This document shows, piece after piece, positions 1 to 9,413 of a stretch of DNA of 64,000 nucleotides. Origin of the DNA: Streptomyces sp. MMG1533 (GTDB taxonomy: Bacteria > Actinomycetota > Actinomycetes > Streptomycetales > Streptomycetaceae); assembly GCF_001279775.1 (NCBI RefSeq), contig NZ_LGDG01000260.1, forward strand, positions 1 to 64,000, written 5' to 3'. Within the stretch, counting starts at the first letter, position 1. Every line of letters begins with the position of its first letter. A model generated the notes under the pieces. It was not told the DNA's origin and searched no databases. It saw only the letters and a program-made list of their open reading frames with translations. The position numbers and the translations under genes are program-made.

Positions 1-29
1 CACCCGCACCTCCCCATCGCCCCCGCTCC

Positions 30-1292
30 ATGGCCGCCCCCGGCCGGGACGGCGACCTGCGTCGTACCTTTCCCGCCTTCCCGCCCCGTCCGTCGGGCGG
101 CACCGGCTTCGCCGAGACCTGGTGGGGCAATGCGTGGGTCGCCGCGCTGGAGGAAGGGGCGTTGGACGCCAAGAGGCTGGCGCGCGGGCGGGGGTATGCC
201 GAGCAGGGGAACGTGGACGCCATCACGGTGACCCCCGGGCTGGTGCTCGCGTACGTGCAGGGCAGTCGTCCCCGCCCGTACCGCGTGCAGGTGCGGTTGC
301 GCACCCTCGACGACGCCGACTGGGAGCGCTTCCTGGACAGTGCCGCCGACCGGCCGGGACACATCGCCGCGCTGCTGGACAAGGAGATGCCCCAGGCGCT
401 CGCAGAGGGCGGCGTGCGGCTGCTCCCCGGCCCCGGCGACCTCGAACCGCAGTGCAGCTGCCCCGACCGCGGTCACCCCTGCAAGCACGCCGCCGCCCTC
501 TGCTACCAGACCGCCCGACTGCTCGACGCCGACCCCTTCGTGCTGCTCCTGCTGCGCGGCCGTGGCGAACGGGACCTGCTCGACGCCCTGTCCCGGCTGA
601 GCGCCACCCGCGCGGCCCGAGCCGCCCAGGACCAGGGACCGGCCCAACTGCCCGGCGTACGGGCCAGTGACGCCCTCGCGCCCCGCGTGCTCCCACCCCT
701 CCCGGCACCCCTGCCCCCGCCTCCGCATCCCGAGCAGCCCCCGGCGTATCCCGCGGCCCCGGGCGGCCCGGACCCCTTCGCTCTGGACCAGTTGGCGACC
801 GACGCGGCGGCCCGCGCCCACGCGCTGCTCGGCACCGGCCGCGACCCGGTCGGCGAACTGACCCTGTGGCAGGACGCGGTGCGGCTCGCCGCGGCCCGCC
901 CAGGCTCCGGACTCACGGTCGGCACCCGCGCCCTCTACGCCTCCCTTGCCTCCGCAGCCGGCCGCACCCCGTCCGAACTGGCCCGCGCGGTCGCCGCCTG
1001 GCGTCAGGGCGGGCTGGAGGGACTCGCCGTACTCGAAGAGCCCTGGGACCCGCCGGCCGGCCGTTTCGACCGCGCTCGCCCCCTCCTCCTCGCGGCCGAC
1101 CTTCCCGCCTTCCGCCCCTGGCACAACCACCTCACCCACCCCCGCGGCCATGTCCAGCTCCGCCTGGGCCGCGACGGCCTGTGGTACGCCTACGAGTCGG
1201 AGCCGGGCCACGACGACTGGTGGCCCCGCGGCACCCCGGACCTGGACCCGGTCGGCGCCCTCACGGGCTTGGGGTCGGCGGGCGAGTTCTGA
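30..1292 (+). CDS. SWIM zinc finger domain protein
   Basis: The 420-residue product carries the SWIM zinc-binding pattern C142-x-C144-x6-C151-x-H153 (CSCPDRGHPCKH). SWIM domains bind DNA or protein, and in actinomycetes these genes often lie beside SNF2 helicases; the upstream neighbour is outside the window. The N-terminal motif TWWGNAW is typical of the Streptomyces family. The middle (about residues 210-250) is a Pro/Ala-rich linker. The frame is open back to the window edge and the bases before the ATG are C-rich with no ribosome site, so the true start may lie upstream. The family is well supported; the cellular role is not. Confidence 0.85.
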   Translation: MAAPGRDGDLRRTFPAFPPRPSGGTGFAETWWGNAWVAALEEGALDAKRLARGRGYAEQGNVDAITVTPGLVLAYVQGSRPRPYRVQVRLRTLDDADWERFLDSAADRPGHIAALLDKEMPQALAEGGVRLLPGPGDLEPQCSCPDRGHPCKHAAALCYQTARLLDADPFVLLLLRGRGERDLLDALSRLSATRAARAAQDQGPAQLPGVRASDALAPRVLPPLPAPLPPPPHPEQPPAYPAAPGGPDPFALDQLATDAAARAHALLGTGRDPVGELTLWQDAVRLAAARPGSGLTVGTRALYASLASAAGRTPSELARAVAAWRQGGLEGLAVLEEPWDPPAGRFDRARPLLLAADLPAFRPWHNHLTHPRGHVQLRLGRDGLWYAYESEPGHDDWWPRGTPDLDPVGALTGLGSAGEF

Positions 1293-1643
1293 GCCGCGCT
1301 CCACGACTGCTCATCAGCCGCCGCGTTCAGTACCTGCGCATGCCTCCGCTTCATGGCCGACTTCTCTGTCCTTGCGGCTCGTCTACGCATCCCCGTGGGA
1401 GCGGTCGATGAGTCCGGTGCGGTTGCTGATGCCGCCCCTGCCCTCGACGTGGATCGTCTTCGCGGACCGGATGCCACGGCCCGCGGGTACGGCGATTCGG
1501 CGCTCTGCGGGCGCTGCCTTCGGCTTAGGCTCCCAGAGCGGGGCCGACTCGGGTGGCAACAGTGCTGGTCCGCGCTGCCCGAGCTGTTTCGCGGAACAGG
1601 GCCGTGGGGCGATGACGAGCGCGGCGCCGACGGGGAGACGTAC

Positions 1644-2522
1644 ATGGACTGGGTGGTCTCGCTGGCAGGAGCCGGGCTGGTCATGGCCGCCCTTCGGGAC
1701 CTGTTCCATACGCTCTGGCACCCCACCCGCCACGCCGGTCTGAGCCGCCTCGTCATGACGGCGCTGTGGAGACTGGCCCGGCATCTTCGTGTGGGTGGGC
1801 GTGTTGTCGGGCTCGTCGGACCGCTCGCCATGGTGACGGTGGTCGGCATGTGGGCCGTCACCATCATGCTGGGCTGGGCCATCATCTACTGGCCCCATAT
1901 GCCGGGGGCGTTCACCTTCGCGCCCGGTTCCAACGCGGCGCAGCAGCCGGTACTGCTCGACTCCGTCTACCTGTCGCTCGTCACCGTCGCAACTCTCGGG
2001 CTGGGGGACATCGCGCCCGCCGACGGCTGGCTCCGCCTGGTCTCGCCACTCGAAGCCCTGATCGGCTTCGCCCTCCTCACGGCCACGGTGTCGTGGGTAT
2101 TGGAGATCTACCCGGCGCTGACCCGCCGAAGGGTCCTGGCGATCCGGCTGGCCGTCCTCCAACGCTCGGACCCGTCCGCCGAGCAGCTCGACTCCACGGT
2201 GGGTGCCACGCTGCTGGAGAGCCTGGCCACCGAGGTGGCACGTGTCCGGATCGACTTCACGCAGTACGCCGAGGCCTACTACTTCCATGACGGCGAGGAC
2301 CACTCGTCCCTGGCGGCCATGATCGGCTACGCCGCTGACCTCGCCCAGCGCGCACAAGCGGTCCGGCGGACGGACGTACGCCTGACTGGCGACCTGCTCG
2401 CGGGCGCGCTGGAAGACCTCGCGGCCATCCTCGACCAGCGTTTCCTCCACACCGGCGGAACACCGACGGAAGTCTTCGCCGCGTACGCCGCCGACCACGG
2501 GCGTGGCCTCACCCCGTCGTGA
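1644..2522 (+). CDS. Two-pore-helix ion channel-like membrane protein
   Basis: Membrane protein of 292 residues. Hydrophobic segments lie near residues 3-18, 55-80 and 125-150. T117-L-G-L-G-D122, before the last segment, resembles the TxGYGD selectivity filter of potassium channels, with Leu in place of Tyr. The C-terminal half is soluble, helical and charged. I chose the ATG at 1644 because GGGGAG sits 6 bases upstream; the frame is open further back to 1353, but that stretch reads like noncoding sequence. Function as a cation channel is inferred from the filter-like motif alone, and the altered filter leaves ion selectivity uncertain. Confidence 0.65.
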   Translation: MDWVVSLAGAGLVMAALRDLFHTLWHPTRHAGLSRLVMTALWRLARHLRVGGRVVGLVGPLAMVTVVGMWAVTIMLGWAIIYWPHMPGAFTFAPGSNAAQQPVLLDSVYLSLVTVATLGLGDIAPADGWLRLVSPLEALIGFALLTATVSWVLEIYPALTRRRVLAIRLAVLQRSDPSAEQLDSTVGATLLESLATEVARVRIDFTQYAEAYYFHDGEDHSSLAAMIGYAADLAQRAQAVRRTDVRLTGDLLAGALEDLAAILDQRFLHTGGTPTEVFAAYAADHGRGLTPS

Positions 2523-2660
2523 TCACTGCGCCCCGGCATTGTTGAGACCCGCGCTGCGCTCCGGGCCGTGGTCGAGCGTCCTGGGAGGTACCGCTTGTCC
2601 GCTTCCCGGCATGCGTACGGGGTGCGAAGAGTCTCGCCGACCGTCATGAGCAGGCCGCTG

Positions 2661-3677
2661 TCAGCGCTTGACGGTCAGCGGCAGCGTGTCCTCGATCACC
2701 GCCCGGCCGTCCTCCGGCGAGTCCCAGTACGCCGTGAGCAGGCCGGCGCCCGAGCGGGTCGCCTGGTAAGGGATCGCCACGTCGAACGTGCCGCGGGTTC
2801 CGGTGCCGGAGGTCGCTGTGACGTACGGGTCGGCCACGGTGCGCCCGGCGGCGTCGGTGATCTTCAGCCGGAGGGTCGCCTCGAACGTGTTTGCGGTGCC
2901 CCACACCCTGACCGGGGTGCGGATGGTGTCGCCGATCATCGGCGACTCGACGAGGACGAGCGGCGACAGGTCCTCGAAGGCGGCCCGTCCCACCGGCTCG
3001 TCGAGGACGATGCCCTCGCCGCCGAACGCCGTCACCGGCTTGCCGTCCAATTCGAACTGCACCTTGTGGATGGAGGGGAAGCGGGTCGCGGTGAACACGA
3101 CCTGGGCGAGCCGGGCCTGCATCGACAGGCTCCCGCCGCCGTCGTCGTACCGCCCGGACAGGTCCACCGTCGCGATGTGGCGGTCGACCACGACCGAGTT
3201 GAGCTTCGTGCCCCGGGGGATGGCCGTGGTGCGGCCGTGGCTCCGTTCGTAGCGGTTGGGGCCGGCCAGCAGGGCGCGCAGGGAGTCTGCCGCGGTGGTG
3301 GGCGCGGTCACGGTGCGGGGCGCGGGCGAGACCTTCTCCCTGTGCAGGAAGTACACCGCGGTCCGCACTTGGCGGGGGCCGCCACCGGGCGTCGTCGGCG
3401 TGGAGGGCGTGCTGGGCCCTCCGGGAGTGCCGGACCCGGGGGAACTGCCCTGCCCTGCGGTGGTGTTGCCGTCTCCGGTGCCGTCTCCGGTGGTGCCGCC
3501 TGTGGTGCCCCCGATGCTCGGTGTGCTCGACGGACCGGTGCCGGAAGACCCGCCCGAGGTGCCGGTCTCGCTTCCGCACGCGGTCGCTGCGGACGACGTC
3601 AGCAGGGCCGCCGCGGCAAGAACCATCACACGACGCAGCCGGTGGGGCGGACGCCTGGTGGAGATCTCTGTGCTCAT
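2661..3677 (-). CDS. GerMN/Gmad2-domain lipoprotein
   Basis: Predicted secreted lipoprotein of 338 residues. The N-terminus has Arg residues, a hydrophobic stretch and a lipobox-like ATAC with Cys34, followed by a Gly/Ser/Thr/Pro linker to about residue 90. A GerMN-like domain (starting near TAVYFLHREK) is followed by a Gmad2-like immunoglobulin fold (VESPMIGDTIRTPVRVWGTA). In Streptomyces such proteins are surface-anchored and of unknown role; in Bacillus GerM is linked to sporulation and germination. The start at 3677 has a GGAGG ribosome site, and the longer frame to 3992 is not needed. A 16-bp perfect hairpin lies about 50 bp upstream. Confidence 0.8.
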   Translation of the reverse strand: MSTEISTRRPPHRLRRVMVLAAAALLTSSAATACGSETGTSGGSSGTGPSSTPSIGGTTGGTTGDGTGDGNTTAGQGSSPGSGTPGGPSTPSTPTTPGGGPRQVRTAVYFLHREKVSPAPRTVTAPTTAADSLRALLAGPNRYERSHGRTTAIPRGTKLNSVVVDRHIATVDLSGRYDDGGGSLSMQARLAQVVFTATRFPSIHKVQFELDGKPVTAFGGEGIVLDEPVGRAAFEDLSPLVLVESPMIGDTIRTPVRVWGTANTFEATLRLKITDAAGRTVADPYVTATSGTGTRGTFDVAIPYQATRSGAGLLTAYWDSPEDGRAVIEDTLPLTVKR

Positions 3678-3728
3678 GCCAGCCTCCTCCAACGATCCCA
3701 GGCAACACCCTCTGGAGCAGGTGCCCCA

Positions 3729-3766
3729 AGTGCCGTACGGCCCAAGGTGATGGGCCGTACGGCACT
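3729..3766. repeat. Perfect 16-bp inverted repeat, 6-nt loop
   Basis: Arms at 3729-3744 and 3751-3766 are exact reverse complements around the loop AGGTGA. Each arm also contains the self-complementary GCCGTACGGC. It lies 52-89 bp upstream of the lipoprotein start on the minus strand, so it could act as an operator, an RNA hairpin in the leader, or a terminator for transcription entering from the right. Confidence 0.8.
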
Positions 3767-3842
3767 GATCCCGGGCCAGCCGGGCGGGTCTGCGGAACTG
3801 CGGGTGCGCGGGTGCGCGGGTGGGACCTTTGTCCTGCCCGGT

Positions 3843-3856
3843 GGCCCGTTCGGGCC
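3843..3856. promoter_or_regulatory. DosR/OsdR-like palindromic box
   Basis: GGCCCGTTCGGGCC is a close variant of the palindrome repeated through this island. It lies 166-179 bp upstream of the minus-strand lipoprotein start, and a second box lies 115 bp away at 3971. Which gene it serves is unclear. Confidence 0.4.
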
Positions 3857-3970
3857 GTGTTGCCCGGGGCCCGTGGCTGTGAGGGTGAACGTGAGGCGCG
3901 GAATCCGTCCTGCGGTGACGGAGCCGATCCGACGTCGGGAGGTCGCATGACCGACCGCGTCGCTCCGGCG

Positions 3971-3985
3971 GGGACCGTTCGGCCC
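3971..3985. promoter_or_regulatory. DosR/OsdR-like palindromic box
   Basis: GGGACCGTTCGGCCC lies 60-74 bp upstream of the GTG start at 4045, the same distance seen for other boxes in the island. It suggests that the gene at 4045 belongs to the same regulon. Confidence 0.55.
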
Positions 3986-4044
3986 AGGCCAAGGCCGCCG
4001 GGCCCGCGAGGGGCCGGAGACGGAACGACTGAGGAGGCGCTGCG

Positions 4045-4905
4045 GTGACCAGTACGATCCTGTCTGCCTCGGACCCGAACCGGGATCCCTTGTACCACCG
4101 CCTGATCCGCGAGGTCCGGGCTGCCGACGTGCCCGCAGGCCCGGCCGACCCGGCGCCGGTCGCGGAGGCCGACGTGGCCGGGTTGCCGCCGGTCGTCCGG
4201 CGCTATCTGGGGTTCATGGGAGTGGTCGGCCGGCCGCGGGTACGGTCGCTGACCGCCCGGTTCGCCGGCCGGTTCCGGCTGCGCCCACGGCTTGGCTGGA
4301 TGCCCGCCCAAGCCTGGCAGTACAACACGAGCCCCGATGTGACCCGGGTGTTCGTCATGCGCGTGCGCCTCGCCGGCGTGGTACCGATGGTCGGCCGCGA
4401 CACCTACCTGCGGGGTAACGGCCACATGCTGGGCCGACTGCTGGACCGGGTGACCGTTGTCGAGGGCCAGGGCGAGGAGTTCGACATCGGCGAGCTCACC
4501 ACGTACCTCAACGACGCGATCCTGATGGCGCCGTCGATGCTGCTCACCCCCGCGACGGCCTGGAGCCCGGTGGACGATCACACCTTCGAGGTGTGCCTCA
4601 CCGACGCCGGCCGCACCGTGCGGGCCCGGGTGTTCGTCGACGAGCGCGGCGCGCCGTACGACTTCAGCACCACCGACCGGTACGCCGATCTGCCCGGCGG
4701 CCTGATCCGGGCCGAATGGCACACCCCGGTGAGGGACTGGCACACCGTCGACGGGCGGGCCGTACCTGGCCGGGTCGCCGCCGTCTGGCACCTGCCCGGC
4801 GGACCGCTGCCCTATGTCACCGGCGGGCTGACCCATCTGGCCCACAATGTGACGCTTCGGCCCCTCGCCGCTGGGAGGGCGTCATCCAGGCGCGCCCGGC
4901 CCTGA
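4045..4905 (+). CDS. DUF6544-like conserved protein
   Basis: Soluble protein of 286 residues that resembles an actinobacterial uncharacterised family (I recall it as DUF6544). The opening motif LPPVVRRYLGFMGVVGRPRV and the Trp-rich middle are characteristic. No catalytic motif is recognisable and no signal peptide is visible. The GTG start has GAGGAGG about 7 bases upstream. It stands alone, with a palindromic box 60-74 bp before its start, which suggests induction with the neighbouring stress genes. The function is unknown. Confidence 0.75.
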   Translation: MTSTILSASDPNRDPLYHRLIREVRAADVPAGPADPAPVAEADVAGLPPVVRRYLGFMGVVGRPRVRSLTARFAGRFRLRPRLGWMPAQAWQYNTSPDVTRVFVMRVRLAGVVPMVGRDTYLRGNGHMLGRLLDRVTVVEGQGEEFDIGELTTYLNDAILMAPSMLLTPATAWSPVDDHTFEVCLTDAGRTVRARVFVDERGAPYDFSTTDRYADLPGGLIRAEWHTPVRDWHTVDGRAVPGRVAAVWHLPGGPLPYVTGGLTHLAHNVTLRPLAAGRASSRRARP

Positions 4906-5213
4906 TCGCCGCCACGCCGGCCCGCGCGCACTGGCGGGACCGACGCGGACCCGCCCCTATCGAGGAGCCGCGGCGGCGGCCTGTGTCGGTCCCAAACCGA
5001 CGCCGCCCACAAGGCGGGTTCCGTTGCTCCGGCCGCCTCCCTGACCAGCCTGGAGAACAGCGGGCGCGAGGTTCCACGGGGCGGAACCCGGCGCTTTTCG
5101 CCCCGCGCCCCGCGGGCTCATTTCTCGCCCTCACGCCCCTGGCGGCGCCGGAGCGGGGGCCGAACATCCCACTCGACGGACCGGCCGGCCCGACTCGTCT
5201 CCCGACACAGTGT

Positions 5214-5264
5214 CTCGGCCGACTCCTCGGAAGACCGAACCGGTCTTCCGAGGCGTCGGCCGAG
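5214..5264. repeat. 51-bp imperfect palindrome
   Basis: Outer arms 5214-5223 and 5255-5264 pair perfectly (10 bp), there is one mismatch (T5224/C5254), then inner arms 5225-5237 and 5241-5253 pair perfectly (13 bp) around the loop AAC. In RNA or cruciform DNA this is a 24-bp stem with one mismatch. It is far longer than a typical terminator stem and lies 309 bp past the preceding gene. Confidence 0.85.
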
Positions 5265-5438
5265 GATTCCGTCAGTCGGTACCGACGCCTGGCCTTCGCC
5301 TTCTTCACGGACCGAGCCGATCCGGGTCGTCGTGTGCCGTCGCGAATCCGGCCCTGGCCGCCGCGGCACCGGCAAGCACAAGGGGTTGCGCCCGGTGCGC
5401 GCATGGTGTCTGGCACTGGGGCCGCACAGACCAGAGCG

Positions 5439-5454
5439 GGGGACGGTCGGCCCC
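5439..5454. promoter_or_regulatory. DosR/OsdR-like box before nitroreductase
   Basis: GGGGACGGTCGGCCCC differs at two positions from the island palindrome GGGGCCGTTCGGCCCC. It ends 62 bp before the nitroreductase start, matching the position of stronger boxes elsewhere. Confidence 0.45.
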
Positions 5455-5516
5455 TGTCCGGGGGGCCTGCGAAGCACGGACGCTTGAGGCAGATGGTTCA
5501 CGAAGGGTGGAACACC

Positions 5517-6548
5517 ATGTCCGTGTCGTACGAGAGTCCCAGCCACGCGGCCTTCCACCTCGCTCGCGCCGCCGCCTTTGCGCCCTCGTTGCACAACACC
5601 CAGCCCTGGCTGTTCGTCGCCGATGACGAGGACTTCGGATTCGAGGTCCACACCGACGCCGAGCGACGGCTGCCTCTGACCGATCCGGGCGGCCGGGAGA
5701 TGCTGATCAGTTGCGGGGCCGCGCTGTTCAACACCCGGGTCGCCGTGCGGCATCTCGGCTTCCGGCCCGCCGTGTCCCTGCTTCCCGAACCCGGGAACCC
5801 GGCCTTCCTGGCCCGTGTCGGCTGGGGAGCGTTCCTTGCGGCCACTCGCGAGGTGATGCTGATGGAACACGCCATGGCCCACCGGCACACGCACCGCGGG
5901 CAGTTCGAGGCCGAGCCCGTGCCGCCGTCGCTGATCGACGAGCTGAGCGACCACGCGCGGGCCGAAGGCGCCCTGCTGCACATCGTCGACCATCCGGAGC
6001 AGCTGAGACTGCTCGCGGAGACGGTGCGGGTGGCGGAGGCCGTGCACCGCGCCGATGCCGGTCATGTCGCGGAGGTGACCGGTTTCTCGGGGCCCGCCCG
6101 GCGGTCGTGGCTGGAGCGGGTGCCGGCCGAGGCGTGCCGCCGCGACCCGGTCCGCGCGCTCCTCGCCGGACGCGACTACACGGGCCTCGCAGGAGGGTGC
6201 GACTCCCGTCCTCGGCGCTGGAGTCCGAGGACGGGCACCGTCGCCGTACTGACGACCGCGCACGACACCCGGCTGGACTGGCTACGGGCCGGCCAGGCGC
6301 TCCAGCGGGTGCTGCTGTACGCGGCGGCCCATCGCGTCATGGCGGCCTTCCACACCCAGCCCCTCGAACTGCCCGAGCTGCGCGCGGAGCTGCAGGCGAG
6401 GCTCACCGGAGACCACTTCCCGCAGATGATCCTGCGCCTCGGCCACCCCACGCACACCTGGACCACACCGCGTCGCCCGCCCGCCGCCGTGCTCCTCAGG
6501 ACCCGTTCTGCCAGGGCGGTGACGACCGCGGCCTCGACCGGACGCTGA
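5517..6548 (+). CDS. Acg-type nitroreductase family protein
   Basis: Protein of 343 residues in the nitroreductase fold family, most like Mycobacterium tuberculosis Acg (Rv2032), a DosR-regulon protein that binds flavin but lacks ordinary nitroreductase activity. The N-terminal AAFAPSLHNTQPWLF and the central HRHTHRGQFE are family signatures, and the length matches Acg (about 330). I chose ATG 5517 because AGGGTGG lies just upstream; an in-frame ATG at 5493 would add eight residues. Family placement is firm. That this copy is regulated like its mycobacterial relative is inferred from the box 63-78 bp upstream. Confidence 0.88.
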   Translation: MSVSYESPSHAAFHLARAAAFAPSLHNTQPWLFVADDEDFGFEVHTDAERRLPLTDPGGREMLISCGAALFNTRVAVRHLGFRPAVSLLPEPGNPAFLARVGWGAFLAATREVMLMEHAMAHRHTHRGQFEAEPVPPSLIDELSDHARAEGALLHIVDHPEQLRLLAETVRVAEAVHRADAGHVAEVTGFSGPARRSWLERVPAEACRRDPVRALLAGRDYTGLAGGCDSRPRRWSPRTGTVAVLTTAHDTRLDWLRAGQALQRVLLYAAAHRVMAAFHTQPLELPELRAELQARLTGDHFPQMILRLGHPTHTWTTPRRPPAAVLLRTRSARAVTTAASTGR

Positions 6549-6694
6549 ACGGGGCTCGCGGGGGCTCGCGGGATGCGGGAAACGGGCCCGGAGGTCCGCC
6601 CGGGGGAGCCCGGTCGGCCTGTCCCGTCTCCGTAGTCGGCTGAGACATTCGAAGCGGAAGGGCGTTCAGGCCGACTGTGCCACGGTGAGAGGGC

Positions 6695-7203
6695 GTGCTG
6701 CTGCTCGGGGCCTGGTGCCTCGCGGCCGCCGCCGGCCCTGCCGCGGGCACGGCGACCGCGCACGCTGTGCAGCAGAACCTGGAGAACCGACAAGCCGAGC
6801 GGCACGCCGTCCCGGGGGGTGCTCATTCAGGACGCTCCCCTCGCCACCTCCGAGGCCGCCGGGGCCGGCGACCAGGTGTGGGCCAAGGTGCGCCGGACGG
6901 CGGCGGACGGTTCGACCCGCACGAGCCCGGCCCGGGTAGACCCTGGCGGGAAGACCGGAGCCAGGACGCAGGTGTGGCTGGACCGGAACGGCAAGCTGGT
7001 GCCCGCGCCCGTGGCCGGGGTGGCGGCCGAGTTTCAGGTCGTGGCGCCGGACACGACGACCGCGGTGGGCGCCGGCGCGGCCGTACTGTCCGTCGGACGG
7101 GTGGTGCGCGGACGCCCGGAGCGGTGGCGCATGCAGCAGTGGGACAGGGAGTGGGCCCAGTTCGGTGAGCAGTGGGGGCGCAGGACCGGCTGCCGGTCGG
7201 ATG
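6695..7203 (+). pseudogene. Frameshifted Rv1733c-like membrane protein
   Basis: The start of the reading frame (LLLGAWCLAAAAGPAAG, then HAVQQNLENRQAERHAV) is the first membrane segment and following region of the Rv1733c family. At about 6815 homology jumps to the next frame (VWAKVRRTAADGSTRTSPARV, then the second hydrophobic segment and a C-terminus WDREWAQFGEQWGRRTG). A stop codon sits just before 6695 where the normal N-terminus should continue, and the normal stop is lost so that the frame runs into hypE. Rv1733c is in the M. tuberculosis DosR regulon, which fits the setting, but this copy is broken. Confidence 0.65.
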
Positions 7204-7278
7204 GATTCCTGCCGCTCGCCCTCGGACGGAGCGCATCAGAGGGTCAGGGATGCCTGCTCCCCTTCGCTCGGACAACAG

Positions 7279-8313
7279 TCAGCAGATCCGCGGAAGTTGC
7301 TCACCCAGCGGCATCTCCACGAACCGCCGGGCGCCCACCAGGGTCCGCAGCGTCACCCGCCCACGCGGCCCCTCCGGAAGCACCTCGCCGATCCGCACCG
7401 ATTGGGCTCCCTCGGGCACGGATCGCATGATGGCCAGGGCCTCGTCGGCCACGGTGGCGGTGACGAAGGCGACCAGGCACCCCTCGTTGGCCACGACCAG
7501 GGGGTCGAGGCCGAGCAGGTCACAGGCGGAGGCCACGGCCTCCGGTACCGGGACCGCGCTCTCGTCGATCTCGACGGCGACGGACGAGTCGCGGGCGATC
7601 TCGTTGAGGGCCGCGGCGAGCCCGCCGCGGGTGGGGTCCCGCAGGACGTGGACATGCGGGCCGAGCGGCGACATCGCTCGCACGAGGCGGTGCAGTGGCT
7701 GGGTGTCGGAGGCGATGTCGCTCTCGAAGCCCAGGCCCTCGCGTGTGCTGAGCACGGTCGTGCCGTGCAGCCCGATCGGCCCGGACAGCAGCACCGCGTC
7801 GCCCGGGCGGGCCAGGACGGCGGACGGGTGCAGCGATCCGGTCCGCTGCCCGATGCCGGTGGTGTTGATGAACAGCTTGTCGGCCGCGCCGCGGCCCACG
7901 ACCTTGGTGTCCCCGGTCACGACGGGCACGCCGACGGACTGCGCGGCCTTGCCCAACGAGCGGAGTACGGACCGCAGTTCTGACAGCGGCAGCCCCTCCT
8001 CGATGATGAGGGCCACGGACAGGGCGAGCGGCCGGGCGCCGCGCATGGCGAGGTCGTTGACCGTGCCGTGAACGGCGAGCGAACCGATGTCACCGCCGGG
8101 GAAGAACAGCGGGCTGACGACGAAGCTGTCCGTACTGACCACCAGGTCGGGGCTCCCCGGCAGCAGCGCGGCGTCCTCCATCGGGCCCGAGCCGCTGTCG
8201 AAGGCCGGAAGGATCAACTGGTCGAGCAGTTCCGCGGTCAGGCGGCCGCCGGCGCCGTGGCCCAGCAGGACGACCTCGTCCTCGTGGTTCGGGGTGGGGC
8301 ATTCGATGGTCAT
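7279..8313 (-). CDS. hypE: Hydrogenase maturation protein HypE
   Basis: Protein of 344 residues ending in Pro-Arg-Ile-Cys. This C-terminal cysteine is the one that HypF carbamoylates and HypE dehydrates to a thiocyanate, the source of the cyanide ligands of the [NiFe] centre. The AIRS/PurM-like ATP-binding fold shows in [34 protein letters not shown] and GDTKVVGRG. The ATG at 8313 has GAGGAG upstream and overlaps the hypD stop by four bases, so translation is probably coupled. It is the last gene of the hydrogenase operon. Confidence 0.95.
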   Translation of the reverse strand: MTIECPTPNHEDEVVLLGHGAGGRLTAELLDQLILPAFDSGSGPMEDAALLPGSPDLVVSTDSFVVSPLFFPGGDIGSLAVHGTVNDLAMRGARPLALSVALIIEEGLPLSELRSVLRSLGKAAQSVGVPVVTGDTKVVGRGAADKLFINTTGIGQRTGSLHPSAVLARPGDAVLLSGPIGLHGTTVLSTREGLGFESDIASDTQPLHRLVRAMSPLGPHVHVLRDPTRGGLAAALNEIARDSSVAVEIDESAVPVPEAVASACDLLGLDPLVVANEGCLVAFVTATVADEALAIMRSVPEGAQSVRIGEVLPEGPRGRVTLRTLVGARRFVEMPLGEQLPRIC

Positions 8314-9413
8314 GCCGAGCTCCTCGCGGACGTGCGTCCGGCCGCGTGGAAAGCGGCGCAGGTGCCCTCGGTCGACACCATGGGCGCGCCGAGCGGGTGA
8401 CGAGGTGTGCAGCGGGTGCCGTACGCCGGGCAGTCGGTGGGCAGTCGGGCTCCTGTGAGGACGGCACCCGCTATGCACTCCGGGTCCTCCTGCGGTCGTA
8501 GTCCGTCCACGTCGAAACGACGGGCCGCGTCGAACCGCTCGTACTCCTCGATGAGTTCGAGGCCACTGCGGGGCAGCGGACCGATGCCGCGCCAGGCCCG
8601 GTCGGTGACCCGGAAGACGGTCCGCACCGCATCCTGAGCCCGGGTATTGCCGGAGCGGCGTACGGCCCGCGCGTACTGGTTCTCCACCTCGTGGCGGCCC
8701 GACTCCAGCTGCCGTACGGCCATGAGGATGCCCTCCAGCAGATCGAGCGGCTCGAAGCCGGTGACCACGATCGGCACCCGGTACCGGGCGGCGATCGGCT
8801 CGTACTCGTGCCAGCCCATCACCGCGCAGACGTGCCCGGCCGCCAGAAAGGCCTGCACCTCGCAGTCGGGGTCGTCGAGCAGCGCGGTCATCGCAGGGGG
8901 CACCAGGACGTGGCTGACCAGCATCGAGAAGTTGGTCAGGCCGAGACGGGCGGCGTGCAGGACGGCCGTCGCGTTGGCGGGCGCCGTCGTCTCGAATCCG
9001 ACGGCGAGGAAGACCACTTCGCGCTCCGGGTGGTCGGCGGCGATGCGTACGGCGTCCATCGGGGCGTAGACGACCCGTACGTCAGCGCCCCGGGCCCGCA
9101 GCGACAGCAGGTCCGTGTCGGTGCCGGGGACGCGCAGCATGTCGCCGAAGCTGGTGAGAATGACACCGGGGCGGGCCGCGATGTCCATGGCCCGGTCGAG
9201 GGTCTCCAGCGGGGTCACGCAGACCGGGCAGCCGGGACCGTGGATCATGCGCATGCCGACGGGCAGCAGTTCGTCGATGCCCTGGCGCACCAGGGTGTGC
9301 GTCTGGCCTCCGCAAACCTCCATGATCCGCCAGGGGCGCGTCGCGGTGTCCCGCAGCTCGTCCAGCAGGCGCCGGGCGAGGACGGGATCGCGGTACTCGT
9401 CGAGGTACTTCAT
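8310..9413 (-). CDS. hypD: Hydrogenase maturation protein HypD
   Basis: Protein of 367 residues beginning [10 protein letters not shown], a very typical HypD start. HypD is the [4Fe-4S] scaffold that, with HypC, assembles the Fe(CN)2CO unit. Conserved motifs are [20 protein letters not shown] and GFETTAP; the C-terminal cysteines of the Fe-S cluster are present ([19 protein letters not shown]). Start and stop overlap both neighbours by four bases. Confidence 0.95.
   Translation of the reverse strand: MKYLDEYRDPVLARRLLDELRDTATRPWRIMEVCGGQTHTLVRQGIDELLPVGMRMIHGPGCPVCVTPLETLDRAMDIAARPGVILTSFGDMLRVPGTDTDLLSLRARGADVRVVYAPMDAVRIAADHPEREVVFLAVGFETTAPANATAVLHAARLGLTNFSMLVSHVLVPPAMTALLDDPDCEVQAFLAAGHVCAVMGWHEYEPIAARYRVPIVVTGFEPLDLLEGILMAVRQLESGRHEVENQYARAVRRSGNTRAQDAVRTVFRVTDRAWRGIGPLPRSGLELIEEYERFDAARRFDVDGLRPQEDPECIAGAVLTGARLPTDCPAYGTRCTPRHPLGAPMVSTEGTCAAFHAAGRTSARSSA

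Larger units (their letters stand above)
4906..5516. other. Long intergenic region with large palindrome
   Basis: This 611-bp gap has no supported gene. It contains a 51-bp near-perfect palindrome (5214-5264), a smaller palindrome GTCGGTACCGAC just after it, and a regulatory box at 5439-5454 next to the nitroreductase. Open frames across it are artefacts of GC-rich sequence. Confidence 0.6.

Noticed and set aside
3947..4048. 33-codon ORF with a ribosome site overlapping the start at 4045 by four bases
   Set aside because: It contains the regulatory box at 3971, has no recognised sequence and probably lies in the promoter; coupling is a chance effect of the GTGA overlap.
6819..7430. Rv1733c-like frame taken as an intact gene
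   Set aside because: It lacks the first membrane segment, which lies in another frame, and it runs into the opposing hypE gene.
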